Made by a program: the position numbers and the translations under genes | Origin: Desulfobacterales bacterium | Lineage (GTDB): Bacteria > Desulfobacterota > Desulfobacteria > Desulfobacterales > Desulfosalsimonadaceae | Reading direction: 5' to 3' | NCBI GenBank assembly: GCA_018399455.1 | Contig: JAGYOT010000046.1 | Location: 1-9,378 of the forward strand | DNA: 9,378 nucleotides | Shown: in pieces, positions 1-5,767 of the stretch | Position numbering within the stretch: position 1 is the stretch's first letter | Layout: every line of letters begins with the position of its first letter | Notes under the pieces: generated by a model | What the model was told of the DNA's origin: nothing | Database searches by the model: none | The model's input: only the letters and a program-made list of their open reading frames with translations

Positions 1-58
1 CCATCCCAAATCTGACTTTTTACGAGTGCATCAAACTTAATTACTTAAAACTCACGAA

Positions 59-1174
59 TTACTTATTTGCCCGCTTATTCCTGATCCCCTTTTTTACTTC
101 CCGGGCCACGAAGTCGATTTCAGCTTCGGTCAGAAAAGCGTTCATGGGCAGGCTGAGGATTTCTTTGCTCACTTGCTCCGCAACAGGAAAGTCGCCGGGG
201 CCGTAGCCCAGGTACTGGAAACAGGCCTGGAGGTGAAGTGGCCTTGGATAATGCACCGCCGTCGGAATGCCTGCATGGATGAGGTGCTCGCGCAGGGCGT
301 CGCGGCCCTTAAGGCGGATCGAGTACTGCGCCCATACCGATGTGCGATCTCCCTTTACCGCGGGGGTCTTTACCTTATCGTGCAGGAGTTTTGTGTAGCG
401 TTGTGCGGCTGCCTGACGCCGGTGAATTTCGTCCGGGTAGTGAGGCAGCTTGGCCAGCAGGACGGCGGCCTGCAGAGTGTCCATCCGGGCCCCGACGCCA
501 AGGTAGTTGTGCTGGTAGCGTTCCCCCTGTCCGTGCAGGCGGAGGCTGGCGATTTTACCGGCCAGTTTCTGATCGCTTGTAAAAACCGCGCCCCCGTCTC
601 CGTAACAGCCAAGGGGTTTTGCCGGAAAGAAGCTGGTGCAGCCGATGGTGGATAGGTTGCAGCTCATGTTGTCCCGGAAAAGCGCCCCGAAACTCTGGGC
701 CGCATCTTCGATTACCGGCAGCCCGTAATCCTCCGCTACGGCGTTGACGCCGTCCATGTCCGCGGGCTGCCCGTACAGGCTCACCGGTATGATGGCCCGG
801 GTCTGTGTGGTCACTGCATCGCGGATCCTGGAAGTGTCCATGTTATAAGTGTCCGGATCGATATCCACGAAAACAGGCCTGGCGCCAACATGGGCAATCA
901 TCTCGGCTGTTGCGATAAAGGTGAAAGGGCTTGTGATGACCTCATCGCCCGCTCCGATGTCAAGCGCCAGCAGGGCAAGCTCCAGGGCATCGGTTCCGCT
1001 CGAGCAGCTGATGCAGTATGAGGCGCCGGAAAAGGCGGCCAGTCGCTCTTCCAGGGTTTTAACCTGGGGCCCCATGATATATTTTGACTCGCCGAGTACC
1101 GCCTGCAATGCCGCGTCAATTTCCTTTTTGTATTTTTGGTACTGCTGCTGCAGATTTGCATAATCAACCTTCAT
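59..1174 (-). CDS. wbpE: WbpE/WlbC-type UDP-sugar C3 aminotransferase (DegT/DnrJ/EryC1/StrS family)
   Basis: PLP enzyme of 371 residues, a normal length for the DegT family. It is expected to transfer an amino group from glutamate to the 3-keto group of UDP-2-acetamido-2-deoxy-3-oxo-glucuronate in the cytoplasm. Seen in the sequence: an SSGTDAL phosphate-binding motif (residues 58-64), the IEDAAQ motif whose D157 should contact the PLP pyridine nitrogen, and FFPAKPLGCYGDGG around the Schiff-base lysine K186, a form typical of WbpE/WlbC. The gene could begin at a TTG (1243) that overlaps the preceding gene. I prefer the ATG at 1174 because AGGA lies 5 nt upstream and the MKVDYANLQQQY beginning matches family N-termini. 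It is last in the leftward operon, 58 nt after the dehydrogenase-acetyltransferase fusion that supplies its substrate and uses its product. The 58 nt to the left edge show no clear terminator. The family is certain; the exact sugar substrate is inferred from the neighbour. Confidence 0.9.
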   Translation of the reverse strand: MKVDYANLQQQYQKYKKEIDAALQAVLGESKYIMGPQVKTLEERLAAFSGASYCISCSSGTDALELALLALDIGAGDEVITSPFTFIATAEMIAHVGARPVFVDIDPDTYNMDTSRIRDAVTTQTRAIIPVSLYGQPADMDGVNAVAEDYGLPVIEDAAQSFGALFRDNMSCNLSTIGCTSFFPAKPLGCYGDGGAVFTSDQKLAGKIASLRLHGQGERYQHNYLGVGARMDTLQAAVLLAKLPHYPDEIHRRQAAAQRYTKLLHDKVKTPAVKGDRTSVWAQYSIRLKGRDALREHLIHAGIPTAVHYPRPLHLQACFQYLGYGPGDFPVAEQVSKEILSLPMNAFLTEAEIDFVAREVKKGIRNKRANK

Positions 1175-1232
1175 TGATTTCCTGCCTTCCCCTTTGAATA
1201 CACTGCCTTTTTTTCCGTCCTTGATTATCCTG

Positions 1233-2876
1233 TTATCCGTCAAGCTCTGCCTCTATCTTGCCCGGCAGTACTTTCTTCCCGCAATCCCGGCAGCGGCCCA
1301 AAGAATCAGCCCGTCCGCCGCAGGCGCACATCCAGCCAATCTGCCGGGCCGGGTTGCCCACAACCAGCGCATGATCCGGAACATCGCGGGTCACGACCGC
1401 CCCGGCACCGACAAAGGCATATCGGCCGATGGTCACCCCGCAGACCACCGTGCAGTTAGCTCCAAGCGTGGCGCCCTTTTTGACCCGTGTGGGCCGGACC
1501 TGGTCCATTTTGTTGATCTCCGCCCTGGGATTGAAGATATTTGTGAAAACCATGGAAGGACCGCAGAAGACGTCGTCCTCTAAGGTCACGCCCTTGTATA
1601 CACTCACGTTGTTTTGGATTTTGCATCTCCGCCCGACCGACACCCCGGGACCGATGACCACGTTCTGGCCGATATTGCAGTTTTCCCCGATCCTGGTATC
1701 CCTGAGGATGTGCGAGAAGTGCCAGATTTTCGTCCCCGCCCCGATCTCAGCCGGCGTATCCACCACGGCCGTGTCATGGACAAAGTATTCAGGTTTGCAC
1801 CCTGTAGTACAGGCTCCCATGCGCCGGTCCGGACGCTGCAGTTGGCTGCCGTCCCTGTCGCCTGTACCCGCCATTATATTGCTTGTCGGCAAAGCGCTGC
1901 AGCCCGCCCCGTTGTCCGCGTCCAGCGTGTTTTGCGCCGCTTTCAGCACTTCCAGCACGTGCAGCCCCTCCCGCCCGTCTGTCACCGGCCTGCGGTTGGC
2001 GGCCATGCAGTCCAGGAACTCCCGGCACTCGGCTTTCAGGGGTTCGTCTGCGGCCACGGCCACAGCCATTGCCTCGGCCTTGTCCGGAACCGGAACCCTG
2101 TTTTCCCATACAATCCGGTGGGGATACAGGAGGAGCTTTGCCTCCCAGGGCTGAGTGTCGTCAAAAACGGCCATCTTTTCATCTCCCACGACCACGAGCT
2201 TCTGCTCCTTGAAGGGATGCAGCCAGGATACAAAGATGTGGGCCTTCAGGCCGGAGGGAAATTCCATATGGGTGCATGTTACGTCCGCGATTTTTTTGTG
2301 CAGGTAAAATCCGCCGGTGGCATGGACCTTCTCCACTTTTTCTCCGGCAAGCGAGAGAATCATGGAGATGTCGTGCGGCGCAAAGGACCACAGGATGTTT
2401 TCTTCCCGCCGGATTTTTCCCAGGTTCAAGCGGTTGGAATAAATATAGTTGATTCGCCCCAGCTGTCCGTTTGCCGCCATTTCTTTTAAAGCGATAAACG
2501 CCGGGTGGTAGTGCAGCAGGTGGCCGACCATGAGCACCCGGTCGTGGCCGGCAGCGAGATTGATCAGCTCTTTTGCCTCCCCGGGCTCCAAAGTAAGGGG
2601 TTTTTCCACGAAAACGTGTTTGCCCGCCAGGATGGCTTCCCTGGCCAGGCGGAAATGTGTCTCCGCGGGGGTGGCAATGGCCACTCCCTTGATTTCTTTT
2701 AATTTAAGCACTTCATTTAACTGTGTGCATGCCGAAGCCTGGGGATACTGCTCCCGGAAGCCGTTTAAAACCTCCGTGTTTCTGTCGCATACACTCCCAA
2801 GGGCTCCAAGTTCGGCGAAATTGCGCACAAGATTCTTTCCCCAGTAACCGGATCCGATAACAGCAACCTTGTCCAT
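1233..2876 (-). CDS. Bifunctional UDP-GlcNAcA 3-dehydrogenase / UDP-3-amino-sugar N-acetyltransferase (WbpB-WbpD fusion)
   Basis: One 547-residue frame joins two enzymes that are usually separate. Residues 1 to about 320 are a Gfo/Idh/MocA dehydrogenase: Rossmann GSGYWG (G8, G10, G13), the EKP motif (91-93) and an HD pair (168-169). It should oxidise C3 of UDP-GlcNAcA with NAD. A polar linker of about 40 residues without recognisable fold follows. Residues from about 362 form a left-handed beta-helix acetyltransferase with hexapeptide repeats (for example IGAGTKIWHFSHI, IGENCNIGQNVVIG) ending in VVGNPAR, as in WbpD/WlbB, which acetylates the 3-amino group with acetyl-CoA. The last 30 residues carry CxC-x9-CxxC (C517, C519, C529, C532), probably a zinc ribbon. 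The preferred ATG (2876) has AGGA 9 nt upstream; another ATG at 2885 abuts the same AGGA. The product of the first half is the aminotransferase substrate, and that enzyme's product is the substrate of the second half. Confidence 0.9.
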   Translation of the reverse strand: MDKVAVIGSGYWGKNLVRNFAELGALGSVCDRNTEVLNGFREQYPQASACTQLNEVLKLKEIKGVAIATPAETHFRLAREAILAGKHVFVEKPLTLEPGEAKELINLAAGHDRVLMVGHLLHYHPAFIALKEMAANGQLGRINYIYSNRLNLGKIRREENILWSFAPHDISMILSLAGEKVEKVHATGGFYLHKKIADVTCTHMEFPSGLKAHIFVSWLHPFKEQKLVVVGDEKMAVFDDTQPWEAKLLLYPHRIVWENRVPVPDKAEAMAVAVAADEPLKAECREFLDCMAANRRPVTDGREGLHVLEVLKAAQNTLDADNGAGCSALPTSNIMAGTGDRDGSQLQRPDRRMGACTTGCKPEYFVHDTAVVDTPAEIGAGTKIWHFSHILRDTRIGENCNIGQNVVIGPGVSVGRRCKIQNNVSVYKGVTLEDDVFCGPSMVFTNIFNPRAEINKMDQVRPTRVKKGATLGANCTVVCGVTIGRYAFVGAGAVVTRDVPDHALVVGNPARQIGWMCACGGRADSLGRCRDCGKKVLPGKIEAELDG

Positions 2877-2885
2877 TATGACCAT

Positions 2886-2889
2886 TCCT
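2886..2889 (-). promoter_or_regulatory. Shine-Dalgarno of the dehydrogenase-acetyltransferase gene, deciding between two ATGs
   Basis: Read on the minus strand, AGGA directly abuts one ATG (2885) and lies 9 nt before a second in-frame ATG (2876). Zero spacing is not productive, so the second ATG is favoured. The phosphoglycosyl transferase gene shows the same arrangement. Confidence 0.5.
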
Positions 2890-2915
2890 TTTTTTGTTTT
2901 ATCTCTAATATTCAG

Positions 2916-3275
2916 TTAACCGGCCCGTGGCCCCGGCTTACCCCCACAGGTGAGCCACGCCAACGCCAGCCCGGTGATCAATCCCAGGCCGTTAGCGCTG
3001 ATATCCAGCGGATTGAAGGACCTGCCCAGTATCCCTAATTGCAGCACCTCGAAAACGGCGCTAAGCAGGAAAGCCCCCGTCAGCATCCCGGTGCGCCCGT
3101 ATTTACCGGAAAACCCCAGCCAGCCCAGTGCGCCCAGAACCCCGTATGCCGCCAGGTGCTCCCAGTAGCCGGATGCAGAGATTACCACCGGCATGTTTCC
3201 GACCGCCGCTCCGCCGGGCATTAGCGAAAACGCCGCGATCATGCCTAACCAGGTAAAAAACAAGACTCTGACCAT
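2916..3275 (-). CDS. VanZ-like small membrane protein
   Basis: Small membrane protein of 119 residues, mostly hydrophobic, with about four membrane segments (near residues 3-19, 38-54, 62-80 and 94-110). It has the polar signature of the VanZ-like family: H40xxxY44 in EHLAAYGVLG, E76xxQ79 in FEVLQLG, and D91xxxN95 followed by a glycine-rich helix (DISANGLGLITG). VanZ relatives are frequent in exopolysaccharide clusters, but their reaction is not firmly known, so no function is assigned beyond an envelope role. The start is uncertain. The ATG at 3275 gives a family-like N-terminus and a gap of 17 nt after the transferase gene but has a weak ribosome site. A TTG next to the transferase stop and a GTG at 3353 are alternatives that would mean coupling or overlap. 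It lies between the transferase and the sugar-nucleotide genes in the same direction, so co-transcription is likely. Confidence 0.8.
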   Translation of the reverse strand: MVRVLFFTWLGMIAAFSLMPGGAAVGNMPVVISASGYWEHLAAYGVLGALGWLGFSGKYGRTGMLTGAFLLSAVFEVLQLGILGRSFNPLDISANGLGLITGLALAWLTCGGKPGPRAG

Positions 3276-3292
3276 ATGTTCAGGCCGACTGC

Positions 3293-5251
3293 TCAACAGG
3301 ATCTCGCTTTTCTTAATACAATGTTGAATACGCACAGCCAGAAGTAGCGCCACTGCGTCCGTACCGGCCGGTGTAAAACCGCATGCAGGTATTGAGCCTC
3401 CGAGGCCATGATATCCTCCAGGGTCTCCGGCATATCCGCATAAAACGGGGGAAGGAGCCCCGGCTTCACCCTGGCGCGAAGCTCGCGCAACTCCGGCGTA
3501 TAAAGCCCCAGGTACTGAGCGCTAAGCGGCCGCACGCCGATCAGCTGAAGGTCTCCCCGAAGCCAGTTGTAGAGCATGGGCAATTCGTCAAGCCAGGTAC
3601 GCCGCATGAACCGGCCCCAGCCCGTAACCCGGAAGTCGCTCCTGAACTTGCCTCCCTTGTCCAGGTTGTTGTGCTCGTAGATGTATTCCTGCAGGTACTC
3701 GGAATAAGGGAACATGGTTCGGAATTTGAAGACTTCGATGGGTTTGCCCCCCCGGCCGTATCGTTTCAGCCGTACCAGGGGGCCGTAGGTAGGGTTCTTG
3801 TCTTCCGAGGGCGTGCGGACTTTGCGGGCGATGAAAAAAAAGAGATGATTGAGCTCGGTTTCCGCTACCACCTTGTAGCCGCAGAAATAGAGTCTGCCAA
3901 GGATTTCCGCCCGGGAAACAATACGGTATTCGCCTTTGGTGACCGCAAAATAAATTTTCTTGAGAACGGGGAGCTTGGGGCAGGCCCGGCGCCAGAAAAA
4001 ACTCAGGGCGTATACGATTGAATCAAACGGGCGCTTGAATCGGGAGGCATAGAAGGCCCGGTGGGTTGCTACCGTGTGGGCCATCCCCACCAGGCACCCG
4101 CCGGGCTGGAGCCGCGTGTGGGCGAGCAGGAAGTAGTGGTTGAAAAAGCGGATGTCGTTGATCTTGTGGAGGTTGATGATCAGCTGCATCCTTCCCTGAT
4201 CCAGGGCCTCTAAATTGAAAATTTCCTTGGTGCTCATCAGGGCGCACTGACCGCGGTCAACGGTGTCGAGATCCACGTTTTTCTCAATGAACGGATAAAC
4301 CGCCGGGAAGAAAAACTCCAGGGCGTGTTTGAGCTTGGTTTTGACAGGATTGATCACCCTGCATGCCGTGGGTTGAGGCAAATCTTTCTGGTGGTTCCTG
4401 AGAAAAGCCCGGATACGGGAAGCGTCCTCCAGGTCTCCGCCCCCTTGTTTGGAGTGGTAGTAGGCCGAGTACAGGTAAAAAACCACACCTTCCAGGAGCA
4501 GGTAAAGCCCGATTGTCCCGAAGACCTGGACCCGGGATATCGATTCCAGGCGAAGCCCGAATACGAAAAGCGCGTGCATTCCGGCCAGGAGCACGGCGGC
4601 CTTGACCGCCGTGGCCATGGCGCCGGGGAAGTAGCTGAATTGGCCGCGCTCGAATTTACGGGTCACCAGAGCGGTGATCAGCCAGAGCCCGCTGCCGAGA
4701 ACAAGGATATCGTCATAGGTGCCGGTAAAGATCACCTGGCCCTGCTTGTAGATCGTTGCCAGTAAAAAGGCGGATATGAACAGCAGAAAATCACAGAAGG
4801 CCAGGGGGTATGAAAAATTGCGGACAAGGGCGTAGGATCTCGATTGTCCGGTCCGGGCCGGCGGCGGCACCATACGCCTGTATACCGCTAAGGCTCCGAT
4901 CTGCAGGATCAGAAAGCCGATCCCGGAGCCGTATACTATGACCCGGGACCAGTGCATGAGCTGAAGGCTGTTGATCGTTAGCGAGAGCATGAACAGGAGC
5001 AGAAGGTTGGCCTTTATAATAAGGCCCACGCCGCCTGCCAGCGAAGCGGTTTGCAGCTGCCGGGGCAGGCGCTCGATCGCGCTTACGATCAGCCAGATTA
5101 CCGCCAGGGCCAGCAGAATCAGGGTGTCCTGGGTAGACAGGACCAAATCCCCGTACTTTGCCAGGTGCGTTGCAAAAAAGGCGATCATCAGCAGGTTCAG
5201 GCTCATTCCTGATACCAGCGTATGCTGCTTTATGTCTGCCGGTATTGCCAT
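3293..5251 (-). CDS. Composite polytopic phosphoglycosyl transferase (bacterial sugar transferase, WcaJ/PglC-type catalytic domain)
   Basis: Protein of 652 residues expected to transfer a sugar-1-phosphate from a UDP-sugar to undecaprenyl phosphate, the first step of a lipid-linked glycan. Residues 1-265 hold about eight membrane segments (near 16-33, 42-59, 75-95, 104-124, 147-168, 178-196, 210-233, 242-262), which look like two copies of a 4-TM module. Residues about 352-478 resemble the C-terminal half of a class I methyltransferase (INLHKIND, LQPGG, then SRAEILGRLYFCGY) without a glycine-rich SAM motif. Inside that stretch FKRPFD...P425 looks like the KR-x-x-D...P re-entrant membrane helix of monotopic transferases. 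The catalytic region follows: RYGRGGKPIEVFKFRTM (to 513), the catalytic pair D555-E556 in TWLDELPML, GVRPL (572-576) and KPGLLPPFY (from 596). First gene of the operon. The ATG at 5251 has AGAGGA 9 nt upstream; the ATG at 5260 abuts it. The sugar substrate is unknown. Confidence 0.88.
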   Translation of the reverse strand: MAIPADIKQHTLVSGMSLNLLMIAFFATHLAKYGDLVLSTQDTLILLALAVIWLIVSAIERLPRQLQTASLAGGVGLIIKANLLLLFMLSLTINSLQLMHWSRVIVYGSGIGFLILQIGALAVYRRMVPPPARTGQSRSYALVRNFSYPLAFCDFLLFISAFLLATIYKQGQVIFTGTYDDILVLGSGLWLITALVTRKFERGQFSYFPGAMATAVKAAVLLAGMHALFVFGLRLESISRVQVFGTIGLYLLLEGVVFYLYSAYYHSKQGGGDLEDASRIRAFLRNHQKDLPQPTACRVINPVKTKLKHALEFFFPAVYPFIEKNVDLDTVDRGQCALMSTKEIFNLEALDQGRMQLIINLHKINDIRFFNHYFLLAHTRLQPGGCLVGMAHTVATHRAFYASRFKRPFDSIVYALSFFWRRACPKLPVLKKIYFAVTKGEYRIVSRAEILGRLYFCGYKVVAETELNHLFFFIARKVRTPSEDKNPTYGPLVRLKRYGRGGKPIEVFKFRTMFPYSEYLQEYIYEHNNLDKGGKFRSDFRVTGWGRFMRRTWLDELPMLYNWLRGDLQLIGVRPLSAQYLGLYTPELRELRARVKPGLLPPFYADMPETLEDIMASEAQYLHAVLHRPVRTQWRYFWLCVFNIVLRKARSC

Positions 5252-5260
5252 TTCCTTCAT

Positions 5261-5266
5261 TCCTCT
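5261..5266 (-). promoter_or_regulatory. Shine-Dalgarno of the phosphoglycosyl transferase gene
   Basis: On the minus strand AGAGGA directly precedes the ATG at 5260 and lies 9 nt before the in-frame ATG at 5251. The spacing favours 5251, although both starts give nearly the same protein. Confidence 0.5.
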
Positions 5267-5289
5267 AAGTGTTGATTTCGTTTCGCTGC

Positions 5290-5343
5290 CTCAGAATACA
5301 CTCCGTCCCTTTCGGGGACTGCCCCGGTGGCTTTCGGGCTGAG
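5290..5343 (-). promoter_or_regulatory. Candidate three-way-junction leader RNA upstream of the phosphoglycosyl transferase gene
   Basis: Read as leftward RNA, the 5-bp stem CUCAG/CUGAG (5339-5343 with 5290-5294) can close two internal hairpins: CCCG/CGGG (5335-5338 with 5323-5326) and GUCCC/GGGAC around a CGAAA loop (5315-5319 with 5305-5309). A purine-rich unpaired stretch follows, and the ribosome site lies about 25 nt downstream of the structure. It resembles a cis-regulatory leader in position, but the stems are short and I do not recognise a known riboswitch consensus. It could also be a REP-like hairpin. Confidence 0.3.
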
Positions 5344-5353
5344 CTCGGGTGCA

Positions 5354-5373
5354 CCATGGAATTAATTCTATGG
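5354..5373. repeat. 20-bp dyad centred on GAATTAATTC
   Basis: The arms CCATGGAATT and AATTCTATGG pair at 9 of 10 positions, the exception being a G/T at 5358/5369. The size and near-perfect symmetry are those of a dimeric regulator operator. It overlaps the first two ATGG-N6-TTC boxes. No binding protein can be named. Confidence 0.4.
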
Positions 5374-5420
5374 CAGCTGTTCCCTAGAATATGGCGCCTG
5401 TTCCACAATGGGTTTTTTTC
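5356..5420 (+). repeat. Cluster of four ATGG-N6-TTC boxes, two of them near-identical 15-mers
   Basis: ATGG followed six bases later by TTC occurs at 5356, 5370, 5391 and 5408. The second and third are part of the 15-mers TATGGCAGCTGTTCC (5369-5383) and TATGGCGCCTGTTCC (5390-5404), which match at 13 of 15 positions and start 21 bp apart, two helical turns. The arrangement looks like a tandem operator array between the divergent operons. The protein that would bind is unknown. Confidence 0.4.
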
Positions 5421-5580
5421 ACTACTGCGCGGAGTTGCCTGCTCCCCTTGAACCATGCGGTTTTGCAGGCGAAGCAGGCCGGCCCCGGCAGGGTGAGGAA
5501 AGGGCATTCGCCATACAGGACACATAGAAATTGCAACGGTTATGCCGAAAAGAAAAAGACGGGTTTAGAAAAGTTCCGGT

Positions 5581-5586
5581 AGGAGG
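5581..5586 (+). promoter_or_regulatory. Perfect AGGAGG Shine-Dalgarno with no normal gene behind it
   Basis: AGGAGG lies 5 nt before a TTG (5592) that opens a 13-codon frame. It is about 240 nt from the kinase start, so it does not serve the kinase. Confidence 0.4.
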
Positions 5587-5591
5587 AAAAT

Positions 5592-5633
5592 TTGGTATTA
5601 TGGTTTTTTAATAATTTTATGAAAAAATCATAA
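5592..5633 (+). CDS. Possible 13-residue leader peptide
   Basis: A TTG-started frame reads MVLWFFNNFMKKS and stops at TAA (5631-5633). A full AGGAGG sits 5 nt upstream, a better ribosome site than that of any annotated gene here. The frame covers an AT-rich inverted repeat (5597-5634), so translation would change folding of the RNA, as in attenuation leaders. No promoter upstream is evident, and the sigma-54 promoter of the kinases lies downstream of it. The reading is speculative; a chance AGGAGG in a purine-rich stretch is the alternative. Confidence 0.22.
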   Translation: MVLWFFNNFMKKS

Positions 5634-5634
5634 T
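5597..5634. repeat. AT-rich inverted repeat, 13-bp arms, 12-nt loop
   Basis: ATTATGGTTTTTT (5597-5609) pairs with AAAAAATCATAAT (5622-5634), 12 Watson-Crick pairs plus one G-T, around a 12-nt AT-rich loop. As RNA it is a weak A/U hairpin. As DNA it could be an operator or a DNA-bending site about 130 bp upstream of the sigma-54 promoter, a typical distance for an enhancer. Confidence 0.45.
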
Positions 5635-5664
5635 CTTGTCCTTCTTATATGCGTCCCAAACCTG

Positions 5665-5744
5665 GCCGTTTTTTTATCAAAAGCGCCGGTTTTTGGTTAA
5701 ATAAACAATTATTTTAATATATTATATTTTTTGCTAAAAACGGC
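5665..5744. repeat. GCCG-T-tract boxes flanking an AT-rich core
   Basis: GCCGTTTTT (5665-5673) is inverted perfectly as AAAAACGGC (5736-5744), and a close direct copy GCCGGTTTTT lies at 5685-5694, 20 bp after the first. Between the second and third boxes is about 40 nt of almost pure A/T. The third box ends 7 bp before the sigma-54 -24 element. The layout fits activator or bending-protein sites for that promoter; a sigma-70 promoter in the AT core is possible but not convincing. Confidence 0.35.
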
Positions 5745-5751
5745 GGCAGAG

Positions 5752-5767
5752 TGGCACCAATTTTGCC
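5752..5767 (+). promoter_or_regulatory. Sigma-54 (RpoN) promoter of the sensor kinase operon
   Basis: TGGCAC, five bases, then TTGC gives the -24 GG (5753-5754) and -12 GC (5765-5766) with the required 12-bp register. Both cores of the consensus TGGCACG-N4-TTGCW are intact; only the base after TGGCAC and the final W differ. Transcription would begin near 5778, leaving a leader of about 46 nt before the kinase start. The match in the only intergenic region in front of the kinases makes it credible. It would require an NtrC-type activator, which is not in the window. Confidence 0.6.

Noticed and set aside
1174..1243. TTG at 1243 as the start of the aminotransferase, overlapping the previous gene.
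   Set aside because: The added 23 residues are charged and unlike family N-termini, while the ATG at 1174 has a well spaced AGGA.
1850..1920. The dehydrogenase-acetyltransferase fusion as an assembly artefact of two genes.
   Set aside because: The reading frame is the same and open through the whole linker with no stop or frame change, so the simplest reading is a real fusion; a single-base error that removed a stop cannot be excluded from sequence alone.
1194..2847. Several long plus-strand open frames antisense to the dehydrogenase-acetyltransferase gene (up to 291 codons, for example 1429-2154 and 1614-2489).
   Set aside because: They run opposite a gene with clear family motifs, have compositionally odd translations rich in R, P and S or H, and show no domain I recognise; they are typical antisense shadows in GC-rich DNA.
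3383..4765. Plus-strand frames of 212 and 146 codons antisense to the transferase.
   Set aside because: They mirror the third-position pattern of the real gene on the other strand and show no protein family features.
5290..5343. Cyclic di-GMP-I (GEMM) riboswitch before the exopolysaccharide transferase gene.
   Set aside because: There is a GAAA-containing loop followed by GGGACG, but the conserved GCAAAGCC segment and the second tetraloop-receptor hairpin are not present, so I kept it only as an unassigned leader.
5265..5525. An 86-codon minus-strand frame in the intergenic region upstream of the transferase gene.
   Set aside because: No recognisable motif, no good ribosome site, and it covers the candidate leader hairpins and operator-like repeats; its composition looks non-coding.
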